NCBI GenBank assembly: GCA_035629075.1 | Contig: DASPIK010000002.1 | Span: 1 to 64,000, forward strand | DNA: 64,000 nt | Origin: JAEZPW01 sp035629075 | GTDB taxonomy: Bacteria > Acidobacteriota > Terriglobia > Terriglobales > Acidobacteriaceae | Direction of reading: 5' to 3' | Shown: positions 8,974 to 16,878 of the stretch, piece by piece | Position numbering within the stretch: position 1 is the stretch's first letter | Layout: each line of letters begins with the position of its first letter | The notes under the pieces: generated by a model | Told to the model about the DNA's origin: nothing | What the model saw: the letters and a program-made list of their open reading frames with translations, nothing else | The model's database searches: none | Made by a program: the position numbers and the translations under genes

Positions 8974-10434
8974 TTAGTACGCCTGTGCGGCGTTGCCACC
9001 ACTCACGATGGCGGCTGCCGAGGGCTCTGCCGTCGCGGCGTCGTTGAAGGAACCGCTGACGCTGCCTGCGGCTTCCGGGCCCGGTTTCCCAAACAACGCC
9101 GAGTGCAGTAGTCGAATAGCTGTTTCCGCATCGGCGTCGTCGACAACGACTGCGAGATTCGTCCGCGATGCCCCCTGCGATACCATTCGAACTTCAAGAT
9201 CGCGCAGCGCGTCGAAAACTGTGGCAATCACCTCGGGCGAAGCGAACAAGTCATGCCCCACCAGGCAGAGAATCGCCTTCCCTGCCTCGTGCTCGACAGC
9301 GCCGATGGTTGCGAGTTGCGTCTCTATGGCCTCTGCCGCGTTCCCTGGCGCGATCGCGATTGACACCGTGCTCTCCGAACTACACACCAGTTCCACGGGA
9401 CAGCGGTTCTGGTCGAGCACATCGAACACGTTTTGGAGGAATCCTTGCCGCTCCAGCACTCGGCCAGCACTCACGCTGAATACCGACACGCCACGCTTGG
9501 CAGCTATGGCCTTGACTCGGGATCCACGTCCGCGCACGTCTCGCTGAATGCATGTGCCGCGAGCTGTCGGGTTGAAGGTGTTAAGAACCCATACGGGAAT
9601 CCCTTGCTGGACGGCAGGCACCAGCGTAGCCGGGTGAATGACCTTGGCACCGAACGCCGCCAGTTGTGCCGCTTCTTCGAATCCGATCTCGTCCACTGTG
9701 CTGGCTTCAGGACAGACACGCGGATCCGTGGTCATGATTCCATCAACATCCGTCCAGATCTCAACCCGGTTAGCCTGCAGACAGCCGCCGAACACCGCCG
9801 CGGAGAAGTCGGAGCCACCGCGTCCGATCGTCGTAGTAACTCCATCCACCGTTGCCCCGATGAATCCGCCTAGCACCGGGACGATCCCGCGGCCAGCTAC
9901 CGGTGCAACATTCGCCAGCAAACGCGCCTCGGTCTCGCTGAATAGCGGAACAGCCCGCGTATGCTGTCCGTCTGTGATCATGCATTCCCTACTGTCGATG
10001 AATTTCGAGTTCACACCTGCCGCGGCCAGCGCCGCCGCGACGGTTTTGCTCGAGATAAGTTCGCCGAACGCTGCCACCGCGTCGATGGTCCTCGGCGACA
10101 ACTCCCCGACCGCTGCAACCCCGCCTAGCAACCGCTCCAGCGTATCCAGGTCCCGCTCGATCTCACGCAGGAGTTCCACCCGAACCGTGGACTCCAACAA
10201 TCCGCCTGCAATCTCAATGCTTCGCCGCCGCAGCACATCAACGCTCTTCAATACGGCATGAAGCTTTCCGCGTATGGCCAACTGCCCGGCGCGCAGCAAC
10301 GCGTCCGTCACTCCGGAGAACGCACTGACAACAACCACTGGCCGTTCCGAAACGCGGCTCTTCACAATTCCAATGACACGCCGAACCGCGTTCGCATCTG
10401 CCACCGACGTACCACCAAACTTCATCACGATCAT
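8974..10434 (-). CDS. lysC: Aspartate kinase
   Basis: Phosphorylates aspartate, the entry step of the aspartate family. The N-terminal kinase domain begins with MKFGGTSVADA after a three-residue lead and includes GRGGSDFSAAVFGGCLQANRVEIWTDVDGIMTTDPR, the family nucleotide- and substrate-binding segment. Two ACT domains fill the C-terminal 170 residues (GVSVFSVSAGRVLERQGFLQNVFDVLD onwards), so feedback control is expected. The 486 residues fit the large monofunctional class. The start ATG at 10434 follows AAGGGA. The gene is 39 bases downstream of metX and 11 bases upstream of hom, placing it inside the methionine operon. Confidence 0.95.
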   Translation of the reverse strand: MIVMKFGGTSVADANAVRRVIGIVKSRVSERPVVVVSAFSGVTDALLRAGQLAIRGKLHAVLKSVDVLRRRSIEIAGGLLESTVRVELLREIERDLDTLERLLGGVAAVGELSPRTIDAVAAFGELISSKTVAAALAAAGVNSKFIDSRECMITDGQHTRAVPLFSETEARLLANVAPVAGRGIVPVLGGFIGATVDGVTTTIGRGGSDFSAAVFGGCLQANRVEIWTDVDGIMTTDPRVCPEASTVDEIGFEEAAQLAAFGAKVIHPATLVPAVQQGIPVWVLNTFNPTARGTCIQRDVRGRGSRVKAIAAKRGVSVFSVSAGRVLERQGFLQNVFDVLDQNRCPVELVCSSESTVSIAIAPGNAAEAIETQLATIGAVEHEAGKAILCLVGHDLFASPEVIATVFDALRDLEVRMVSQGASRTNLAVVVDDADAETAIRLLHSALFGKPGPEAAGSVSGSFNDAATAEPSAAAIVSGGNAAQAY

Positions 10435-10473
10435 GTCTGGTCCCTTACTCTTTTTCCGCGCCGTTCGTCTGTC

Positions 10474-11616
10474 CTAGTCCGCCGGCGCAAGCTCTGCCGC
10501 ATTCACTTGGCAGATGGCACTCACAACTTTCTGGAACTCGCTCTGCCGGTCACCCACAAACGGCGCGACGAGCGACACCAAAGTTTGCGGCTCCGCGAGG
10601 AATGCGTCGTGTCCGTGATCACTTACGATTTCGCCGTACTGGCAATCCACCCCAGTTGCAGTCATCTGCTGAGCAAGTGCTCGCACATCCGCCTCGGGAA
10701 ATAGCCAGTCGGAAGAAATTCCCACCAGCAGCACGCGAGCTTTGATCCGTCGCAGAGCGTCGCCATCCGATCCATACCATCGCGCGAAGTCGAACGTATC
10801 CATCGTCTTGGTGATCGAGATGTACGAGTTGGCGTCGAATCGGTTGACGAACTTCTCGCCCTGGTGGTCAAGGTATCCGGCAACGTCGAAACGCCCCTGC
10901 TTGTCTGTATGCGGGTCTTCGCCATTGCGGTTTGGCTTGCGTCCGTATCTCTGATCGAACAGTTCGATCGATTTGTACGTACACATCCCCAGCCCGCGTG
11001 CCAGCGAGATGCCTTCACTTGGCCCTTTTCCGGCCTCATACCACCCTTGCTCAAATGCTGGATCGAGTTCGATCGCTCGCCGCTGAAGATGATTTAGCGC
11101 CAGTCCCATCGCGTTCAACCGCGCGGCCCCGATGCTGATGCAGGTGTCAACGCGATCCGGATGCTCAATGGCCCACGTCATCGCCTGCATGCCGCCTATC
11201 GACGCACCAATCACAACGCGCAGCCGCTTAATGCCGAGGACGTCGAGCACCGCCGCTTCCGCCCGCACCCAATCGCGAACCGTGACCAAGGGAAAGTCCG
11301 GTCCCCATGCTCGTCCCGTTTCCGGGTTGATGCTGGTGGGCCCAGTCGAGCCATAGCAGGACCCAAGGACGTTCACGCAGATGACACAGTCCCGCTTCAC
11401 GTCGAAAAGTTCGTCAAAAAGCTCGGCCCACCAGTCCGCCACACGCGCCGATCCCGACAACGCGTGACAAACCAGCACGGCATTGCTTTTGTTCGCGTTC
11501 AACTCGCCGTATACGGCATAGTGCAGCATCGCCGCTTTCAGCTTTACGCCGCTTTCAAGGCGAAAGTTGTTGAGCTGCAGGTCGCCTTCGAATGCCGGTT
11601 GCAGAATCTCGCCCAT
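10474..11616 (-). CDS. metX: Homoserine O-acetyltransferase
   Basis: Activates homoserine with an acyl group, normally from acetyl-CoA, for direct sulfhydrylation. It is an alpha/beta-hydrolase-fold enzyme of 380 residues. The nucleophile elbow is GASIGGMQAM, the acid is the Asp in GISSDWLFPE, and the catalytic histidine is in SDHGHDAFL. The oxyanion region reads LVCHALSGSARVADWW. The ATG at 11616 lies 2 bases after the metY stop, and its ribosome-binding site (GAGAGG) is within the end of metY, indicating translational coupling. Acetyl rather than succinyl specificity is inferred from the family and the neighbouring metY. Confidence 0.94.
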   Translation of the reverse strand: MGEILQPAFEGDLQLNNFRLESGVKLKAAMLHYAVYGELNANKSNAVLVCHALSGSARVADWWAELFDELFDVKRDCVICVNVLGSCYGSTGPTSINPETGRAWGPDFPLVTVRDWVRAEAAVLDVLGIKRLRVVIGASIGGMQAMTWAIEHPDRVDTCISIGAARLNAMGLALNHLQRRAIELDPAFEQGWYEAGKGPSEGISLARGLGMCTYKSIELFDQRYGRKPNRNGEDPHTDKQGRFDVAGYLDHQGEKFVNRFDANSYISITKTMDTFDFARWYGSDGDALRRIKARVLLVGISSDWLFPEADVRALAQQMTATGVDCQYGEIVSDHGHDAFLAEPQTLVSLVAPFVGDRQSEFQKVVSAICQVNAAELAPAD

Positions 11617-11618
11617 AG

Positions 11619-12977
11619 TTAACCTCTCGCGGCAACTGGAGCCAGTGCGCTATTTGTCGCCACTTTCAACGCTTGATCCAAGTCTTCGAGGATGTCAGCG
11701 ATGTCTTCAAGACCAACCGACAGGCGAACGAGTTCCGGGGTGACTCCGGTATCGCGCTGTTCCTGTTCGCTCAATTGCTGGTGCGTTGTGGAAGCCGGAT
11801 GAATGACCAGCGATTTGGCATCGCCGATGTTGGCTAGCAAGCTGAACAGTTGCAGCGAATTGATGAACTGCTTCCCTGCTTCGTAGCCGCCACGGATTCC
11901 AAACGTCACCAGAGCACCCGCGCCGGCTGGCAGGTATTTCTGCGAAAGCGCGTGATACCGCGACGATTTCAGGCTGGGATAATTGACCCACTCCACATCG
12001 GGGTGCTTCTCCAGGAATTCAGCCACGGCCAGCGCATTTTGCGAGTGACGCTCCATGCGGAGGTGCAACGTTTCCGCGCCTTGAAGCAGAAGGAAAGCGT
12101 TGAATGGTGAGAGGCACGCGCCCGTGTCGCGCAATCCCTGCACGCGAGCTTTGAGAATGAACGCCAGCGGGCCGAAGGCTTGCGTGTAGCTGACGCCGTG
12201 ATACGACGGATCGGGCTCAACGAAGTAGGGGAACCTACCGCTCGCAGCCCAGTCGAACTTACCGCTGTCGACGATCACGCCACCAATCGAAGTCCCGTGC
12301 CCACCGATGAACTTCGTTGCCGAGTTCATGACGATGTCAGCACCAAACTCAATGGGTCTGCAGAGTGCGGGGGAAGCGGATGTGTTATCGATGATCAGCG
12401 GGAGACCATTGTCGTGCGCGACTTCCGCCAGTTTGGCTATATCTGTCACATCGAGCTTCGGATTACCAAGCGTTTCGGCGAACACCGCTTTGGTCTTGCT
12501 GTTGATGGCCTTGCGCAACCCTTCTAAATCCTCGGCGTCAACGAATTGAACTTGAATGCCCAGCTTCGGAAACGTGTAGTGAAACAGGTTATACGTTCCG
12601 CCGTACAGTGAAGTTGTGGAGACAATCTCGTCGCCCGCGTTGGCCAAATTCTGAATGATGAGCGTGGCCGCCGCCTGTCCCGACGCCGTTGCAAGCGCCG
12701 CCGCGCCACCCTCCAACGCCGCCACACGCTTCTCGAACACGTCTGTGGTAGGGTTCATGATGCGCGTGTAAATGTTTCCGAACTCAGTCAGCCCAAACAG
12801 ACGCGCGGCGTGATCAGCATCGTCGAACACGAACGAACTGCTCTGATAGATCGGCACCGCCCGGGCTTTCGTCGTCGGGTCGGCTGTCTGTCCTCCGTGA
12901 ACTGCATTTGTTGCGAGTCGGAATTTTTTCTCGTCCGTGCGTCTCTCCGCGCTTACTCCGCTTCCGTTCTTCGACAT
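11619..12977 (-). CDS. metY: O-acetylhomoserine aminocarboxypropyltransferase (sulfhydrylase)
   Basis: A PLP-dependent gamma-replacement enzyme that makes homocysteine from O-acetylhomoserine and sulfide. The 452-residue protein has the Cys/Met-metabolism fold: FRLATNAVHGGQ at the start, the segment NIYTRIMNPTTDVFEKRVAALEGG, the cofactor-contacting DNT in LIIDNTSASPALCRP, and the PLP lysine in NSATKFIGGHGTSIGG. ATG 12977 follows GAGGAG at a spacing of 5. It is the first structural gene after the leader attenuator at 13.0-13.3 kb and is followed at 2 bases by metX, the partner enzyme. Confidence 0.95.
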   Translation of the reverse strand: MSKNGSGVSAERRTDEKKFRLATNAVHGGQTADPTTKARAVPIYQSSSFVFDDADHAARLFGLTEFGNIYTRIMNPTTDVFEKRVAALEGGAAALATASGQAAATLIIQNLANAGDEIVSTTSLYGGTYNLFHYTFPKLGIQVQFVDAEDLEGLRKAINSKTKAVFAETLGNPKLDVTDIAKLAEVAHDNGLPLIIDNTSASPALCRPIEFGADIVMNSATKFIGGHGTSIGGVIVDSGKFDWAASGRFPYFVEPDPSYHGVSYTQAFGPLAFILKARVQGLRDTGACLSPFNAFLLLQGAETLHLRMERHSQNALAVAEFLEKHPDVEWVNYPSLKSSRYHALSQKYLPAGAGALVTFGIRGGYEAGKQFINSLQLFSLLANIGDAKSLVIHPASTTHQQLSEQEQRDTGVTPELVRLSVGLEDIADILEDLDQALKVATNSALAPVAARG

Positions 12978-13031
12978 CTCTACTCCTCGTAGCTTCCCGT
13001 CGGCCCTCGCCGAATCTAGTTACTGTTGAGT

Positions 13032-13091
13032 GGTGTGCAAAAACAAAACGACCCACGATTTGGCTGTGTAGGCCGTGACCGTGGGTCGTTT
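13032..13091 (-). terminator. Attenuator terminator upstream of metY
   Basis: On the minus strand, AAACGACCCACG (13091-13080) pairs perfectly over 12 bp with CGTGGGTCGTTT (13057-13046). The 22-base loop carries a small inner stem, and a TGTTTTT run follows. It lies 54 bases before the metY start codon and 30 bases after the leader ORF stop, so a transcript reading through it must first be antiterminated. Its 5' arm also pairs with the leader ORF (see the antiterminator entry). Confidence 0.88.
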
Positions 13092-13153
13092 AGAACTGTG
13101 CGATTAGGCTGCTAGCTATGCTTATGCGCCTCTACGCGGCCCCCGATCACGGC
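13072..13153 (-). promoter_or_regulatory. Antiterminator helix of the methionine/cysteine attenuator
   Basis: Leader RNA 13153-13137 (GCCGTGATCGGGGGCCG, codons 15-20 of the leader ORF) is complementary to 13088-13072 (CGACCCACGGTCACGGC) with 15 of 17 positions paired, one of them G-U. The second segment includes most of the 5' arm of the terminator, so the two helices exclude each other. The first segment can alternatively pair with the 5' leader at 13216-13201 (CGGTCCATACCGATCA) through 6 bp and 7 bp blocks separated by a 3-base bulge. These give classical 1:2, 2:3 and 3:4 alternatives. Folding was done by eye. Confidence 0.75.
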
Positions 13154-13196
13154 AACACATGGCCATAGCCATGCACATGGCCATGGTCGTGGTCAT
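13122..13196 (-). CDS. Met/Cys-rich leader peptide of the metYX-lysC-hom operon
   Basis: A 24-codon ORF runs from ATG 13196 to TAA 13122. The peptide starts MTTTMAMCMAMAMCC and ends in nine mostly basic and glycine residues. Six of the first 13 codons are ATG, and Cys is encoded at 8, 14 and 15, exactly the residues made or needed by the downstream operon. It is followed by a strong intrinsic terminator and overlaps one arm of an antiterminator, the arrangement of trpL- and hisL-type leaders. Ribosomes slowed by shortage of charged Met-tRNA or Cys-tRNA would free the antiterminator arm. No clear Shine-Dalgarno precedes the ATG, which is the main weakness. It is too short to be recognised by homology. 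Confidence 0.8.
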   Translation of the reverse strand: MTTTMAMCMAMAMCCRDRGPRRGA

Positions 13197-13235
13197 TCGC
13201 TGATCGGTATGGACCGTCGCAAACATCGTTGCGTG

Positions 13236-13265
13236 AAACTACCTTAATCGAAACCTCGCTGTCAA
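13236..13265 (-). promoter_or_regulatory. Sigma70-type promoter of the met operon
   Basis: On the minus strand a perfect -35 box TTGACA (13265-13260) is followed after 18 bases by TAGTTT (13241-13236), which keeps the key T, A and final T of the -10 box. A start about 7 bases further would give a leader RNA of roughly 30 bases before the leader ATG at 13196. The promoter is just beyond the end of the upstream CNNM/CBS gene. Confidence 0.6.
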
Positions 13266-13381
13266 CCCGAGACACTCAACTGCGCTTCAGCACGAGTGAA
13301 CTGCACAATTCGCGCACCAAACCGCTTTCAACTGTGGATCGAGTCAGGAGCTTGAAACTTCAACGGTTGGCACTTGCCGTT

Positions 13382-14653
13382 TCAGATTGCCTGTGTCTGC
13401 TGTTGCGGTTCATGAAGGCTGACCCTTAACCGTTCGACTCGCCTGTCAGTGCTCTGTAGCACTTCGAACCGCAGGCCATCGTCGTCGACCACTTCGCCCG
13501 GCTTCGGTATGTGCCCCAGCAACTCACTTACCAGGCCTGCGACCGTAGTAGCTTCTCGGGACTCTGGCCTGACTCCTAACAAGTCATCAAGGCGATCGAC
13601 GTCGAGGCTGCCGGGGACTACGTAACTCGTTTCATTCTCCCGTACGACGTCGCTCTTCGCCTCGCGCTCGTCGCGAATCTCGCCGACAATCTGCTCAACA
13701 AGGTCTTCCATCGTAACCAGGCCGGCAACGCCCCCATACTCGTCGATAACGATTTCGAGATGGACGTTTTCCTTCTGCATGTCTCGGAGAAGGTCGCTGA
13801 CGCGCTTCGTTTCCGGTACAAACAGGACATCGGTGTGCATTAGGTCACCGACGGTTTTTGTATGCGCCTCCGCATCCGCAACCTGCAGCACGTCGTGCGC
13901 AAAGACGAGGCCGACCATGTCGTCGAGTGAATCGCGATATACCGGCACACGCGAAAACGGCTTGGTTCGCAGCAACTCGGTGAACTTGTCCACAGTCATC
14001 GTGACCGGCACCGCAACGATATCCGGTCGCGGCGTCATCACGTCACGCACAGTCTTGTCACCGAATTCGACTACAGACTGAATGAGTTCGCGGTCGCTCT
14101 CTTCGAGAATGCCTTCTTCCTGCCCCGCCTCAATGAGGGCATCCACCGCTTCAGACGGTGTTTCAGGCTCGGGCTCCGAGTACTGCTTCGTCAAGGCGGC
14201 CACGGATTGGCAGAAACCGAGCAACAGCGTTACAGGCAATGCGAGATAAATCAGGACTCGGAACACTGGCGCAAGCGGAACCGCCCACTCACCCTTCGTG
14301 CGCGAGAAGAAGATAAAGGGGATGAGACGGTGGAACACGACTACGATCAGCACGATGCTGATTACGGCCTGCACAAGCTGAGCTCGCGACCATGCCGCGT
14401 CGCGAAATACAGAGTAGCCGATCACCAGGCCAATGCCGGCCATGATCAACGGCGTTAGCACCGCGATCGAGAGTTGTGCCCGGTCGCGGCCAGCACCAAG
14501 TCGCGGCTCAATCTTCTCCTCAAATATGTCGATGTTTTCCTGAAACTCTCGGGATAGAAACTTACCCGCCTCGTCATAGACCCGGTCCGCATACGACAGC
14601 AGCGTCAGTACTGCAATCAGCGCACACAAAAGCACGAGCAGACCAAGAGTCAT
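13382..14653 (-). CDS. CNNM/CBS-domain membrane protein (HlyC/CorC family)
   Basis: The family is implicated in divalent-cation (Mg2+/Co2+) homeostasis, although direct transport is proved for few members. The 423 residues comprise an N-terminal membrane region with segments near 1-20, 65-85, 95-110 and 125-150, a pair of CBS domains (DVMTPRPDIVAVPVTMTVDKFTELL through VHLEIVIDEYGGVAGLVTMEDLVEQIVGEIRDE) and a C-terminal CorC_HlyC domain (YVVPGSLDVDRLDDLLGV). ATG 14653 has GGAGG seven bases upstream and overlaps the ybeY stop as ATGA. In many bacteria this family sits beside ybeY and phoH, as it does here. Confidence 0.9.
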   Translation of the reverse strand: MTLGLLVLLCALIAVLTLLSYADRVYDEAGKFLSREFQENIDIFEEKIEPRLGAGRDRAQLSIAVLTPLIMAGIGLVIGYSVFRDAAWSRAQLVQAVISIVLIVVVFHRLIPFIFFSRTKGEWAVPLAPVFRVLIYLALPVTLLLGFCQSVAALTKQYSEPEPETPSEAVDALIEAGQEEGILEESDRELIQSVVEFGDKTVRDVMTPRPDIVAVPVTMTVDKFTELLRTKPFSRVPVYRDSLDDMVGLVFAHDVLQVADAEAHTKTVGDLMHTDVLFVPETKRVSDLLRDMQKENVHLEIVIDEYGGVAGLVTMEDLVEQIVGEIRDEREAKSDVVRENETSYVVPGSLDVDRLDDLLGVRPESREATTVAGLVSELLGHIPKPGEVVDDDGLRFEVLQSTDRRVERLRVSLHEPQQQTQAI

Positions 14654-15315
14654 GATCGTCCTCCTGTTCTGCTCCTTCGCGTGACACCGGCCAGCGATCC
14701 TTTACGAGAGCCGTTCTCGGCCGAACCTTGTCGGCTTTTTCTCGTGGCTAGAGTGGCACGGCTCCGTGGGACGACACCGGAAAGACCATCACTACCCTGA
14801 ATCGTTCTTTCGATGAGGCCGTCAGGAAGTCGCAATGACTTGCGGAGCTTGCGCTCCTTCCGCTCCATCTTGCCCTCGTCATGTTCGTGATCGTAGCCGG
14901 CGAGATGCAGCAGACCGTGGAGCACCAGGATTTTTAGCTCCATTGCGCCTGAATGGCCATACTGCTTCGCACTTTCGGCAGCAATGTCGCCCGAGACAAC
15001 TATGTCCCCCGCGAAATCAGGCTGGAATTCTTCAGCGGCAGGAAAAGACAGAACGTCGGTAGGTTTATTTTTCTTTCGGAACCGGCGATTCAGCTCACGG
15101 ACGGCGTTGTTGCTGGTGATGACAACGTTCACTTTGCCGCGCAACCCGACTTCCCGCCGCGCCCTTGTCAGGAACCTCGCAAGCGAACCCTCGCTTGCTC
15201 CGTCCACCTCTGATTCAAGAATAATCAATCTTACTTTGGCCCGCGGTTGCGAGCCCCTCTCTTCTGCAGGCCTCACGGCGCTGTAAATGCGAAAACGGGA
15301 GGACGCGCTCGGCAT
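14650..15315 (-). CDS. ybeY: Endoribonuclease YbeY (rRNA maturation factor)
   Basis: YbeY is a zinc-dependent single-strand endoribonuclease involved in 16S rRNA 3'-end maturation and ribosome quality control. The metal site HGLLHLAGYDHEHD is present, preceded by NRRFRKKNKPTDVLSFP and GDIVVSGDIAAESA. At about 221 residues it is longer than the usual 150-170, because of a lead of some 30 residues and a basic Ser/Arg-rich C-terminal tail of about 50 residues. The start is uncertain: ATG 15315 is used here, with a TTG at 15327 in the same frame. It lies 12-25 bases after phoH and overlaps the CNNM gene by 4 bases. Confidence 0.92.
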   Translation of the reverse strand: MPSASSRFRIYSAVRPAEERGSQPRAKVRLIILESEVDGASEGSLARFLTRARREVGLRGKVNVVITSNNAVRELNRRFRKKNKPTDVLSFPAAEEFQPDFAGDIVVSGDIAAESAKQYGHSGAMELKILVLHGLLHLAGYDHEHDEGKMERKERKLRKSLRLPDGLIERTIQGSDGLSGVVPRSRATLATRKSRQGSAENGSRKGSLAGVTRRSRTGGRS

Positions 15316-15339
15316 CCCCCCGCTCAATGGTACTAGATT

Positions 15340-16407
15340 CTATTCTTCCTGGGCCAACTCGTCCGCGCCGACCGGCACAGGCTCCGGAACGGCGTGTTTT
15401 GTTCCGTTCCCATTGCCGTTCTTGCCGTTACCTTTGGACTCCAGCAAGGACATCTGGATCTCGTTCCGCGACTTGAAGTCGTCGTAGGCGCGAATGATCC
15501 TTTGAACGAGCTGGTGACGTACCACGTCCGACTCATCGAAGTGAATGAACGATATTCCGTCCACGTCGCGGAGGATATCCATCGCTTCAAGCAGACCACT
15601 TCGTCGGGCATTGGGCAAGTCGATCTGTGTAATGTCGCCGGTGATCACGGCTTTCGAATTGAACCCCATGCGAGTGACGAACATCTTCATCTGTTCCGAG
15701 GTCGTGTTCTGCGCCTCGTCAAGAATGATGAACGAGTCGTTCAATGTGCGGCCGCGCATGAACGCAATCGGAGCGATCTCGATAATGTTCTTCTCGAGAT
15801 AACGATCAACCTTCTCCGGTTCCAGCATGTCGTAGAGCGCGTCGTAGAGCGGACGCAGATAAGGATCGACTTTTTCCTGCAGCGTTCCGGGCAGGAAGCC
15901 AAGCCGTTCGCCCGCCTCGACTGCCGGTCTGGCCAGAATGATCCGGTTGACTCTCTTCGCCAGTAGCGCCGAGATAGCCATCGCGACGGCCAGGTAAGTC
16001 TTTCCAGTTCCGGCCGGACCGATCCCAAACACCATGTCGTGCTTCTCGATTGCATCGAGATAGCGACGCTGGTTCGTACTCTTCGGCTGCACAGTACGCT
16101 TGCCGAACGACCGCTGACGTCCCGACTCTGCCAACCCGCGGAGTGTTACCGAGGGATCCGCCGCCAGAACTCGCAGCATCGAACCCAGGTCTCCGTTATT
16201 GAACACGTAGGCAGAGCGCTGCAAGTGCTCGTAATCGAAAAATACCTGTTCGGCCCGTGCCACATCCCTTGGCGCGCCGTCGATCTCTATCGAGTCGGTT
16301 CTCAGGTCTATCGTTACATTCAATCCGTCTTCCAGTACGCGCAAGTTCTCGTCCCGCGTACCAAAGAGCGTTTCGATGTTCGGACTGATGTCGATGTTCT
16401 TTTTCAT
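15340..16407 (-). CDS. phoH: PhoH family ATPase
   Basis: A cytoplasmic P-loop ATPase of the PhoH (PhoL) type, thought to act with YbeY in RNA metabolism. After an N-terminal KH-like region (LRVLEDGLNVTIDLRTDSIEIDG) comes the ATPase domain, with Walker A GPAGTGKT near residue 134 and Walker B SFIILDEAQN. The segment MKMFVTRMGFNSKAVITGDITQIDLP is also typical of the family. The length of 355 residues is normal, apart from a short Asn/Gly-rich tail. ATG 16407 has AGGA close upstream. It starts the phoH-ybeY-CNNM operon. Confidence 0.95.
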   Translation of the reverse strand: MKKNIDISPNIETLFGTRDENLRVLEDGLNVTIDLRTDSIEIDGAPRDVARAEQVFFDYEHLQRSAYVFNNGDLGSMLRVLAADPSVTLRGLAESGRQRSFGKRTVQPKSTNQRRYLDAIEKHDMVFGIGPAGTGKTYLAVAMAISALLAKRVNRIILARPAVEAGERLGFLPGTLQEKVDPYLRPLYDALYDMLEPEKVDRYLEKNIIEIAPIAFMRGRTLNDSFIILDEAQNTTSEQMKMFVTRMGFNSKAVITGDITQIDLPNARRSGLLEAMDILRDVDGISFIHFDESDVVRHQLVQRIIRAYDDFKSRNEIQMSLLESKGNGKNGNGNGTKHAVPEPVPVGADELAQEE

Positions 16408-16878
16408 TGATCCTGGAGGTCACCCCCGTGTGCCTTGCGGCACATGTACTGCTTGATTTTTATGCTGCTGCGAACTGGCCCGAGCGCATGCCGGGCTCAC
16501 CCCGGCGTGCAATATCGTCCGATCATGTGCCGTCACCAGCCCTCCTGAACGCCCGGACTGTTGAGACTCCTGGCCGCACAAATTACAGGCAAGCAGTCCA
16601 AAGTCGATCGGAATGGGTTTCGCATGCTTGTCTGTTTTGGGACATGAAAGCTTGCTGGGAAAGAGGAGGCCGGATTGCTCGCCAGCAGGGCGGCTATCAT
16701 TGGGCGTAGAGTACCCTGCACGTGACGGCGAGTCAACAAATAAGGGCGCTCTTTGCGGCAGACCCATCTGTTCATTTAGATGGTTCGGGAACGCTAAACG
16801 GCTCAGGCTTTTGCGATCTAATGAACGCCGGATGGCCATTCGGCTCGACGAGAATCGCTGGCCCTTACTGATCGGCAA
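16408..16878 (-). promoter_or_regulatory. Long phoH upstream region with a candidate promoter
   Basis: This 470-base gap between mreD and phoH has no ORF I trust. On the minus strand TTGACT (16736-16731) is followed after 17 bases by TACTCT (16713-16708), a plausible sigma70 promoter. It would give phoH a leader of about 295 bases. Within that leader, 16486-16510 forms a GC-rich hairpin (GCACGCCGGGG against CCCGGCATGC) with no T tract. A structured leader or a small RNA is possible but not shown. Confidence 0.4.

Noticed and set aside
13141..13200. ATG-rich segment as a simple sequence repeat
   Set aside because: The repeated CATGGCCATG units are in frame with a start and stop, and the arm beside them takes part in specific pairing, so a coding and regulatory reading is preferred.
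12978..13265. SAM riboswitch or T-box upstream of metY
   Set aside because: No SAM-I/II/IV core or T-box element was recognisable. The terminator, Met/Cys ORF and alternative helices are explained better by leader-peptide attenuation.
16420..16878. 152-codon minus-strand ORF between mreD and phoH
   Set aside because: Low-complexity, Ser/Arg-rich translation with no signal, no ribosome-binding site and no recognisable motif; it overlaps the candidate phoH promoter.
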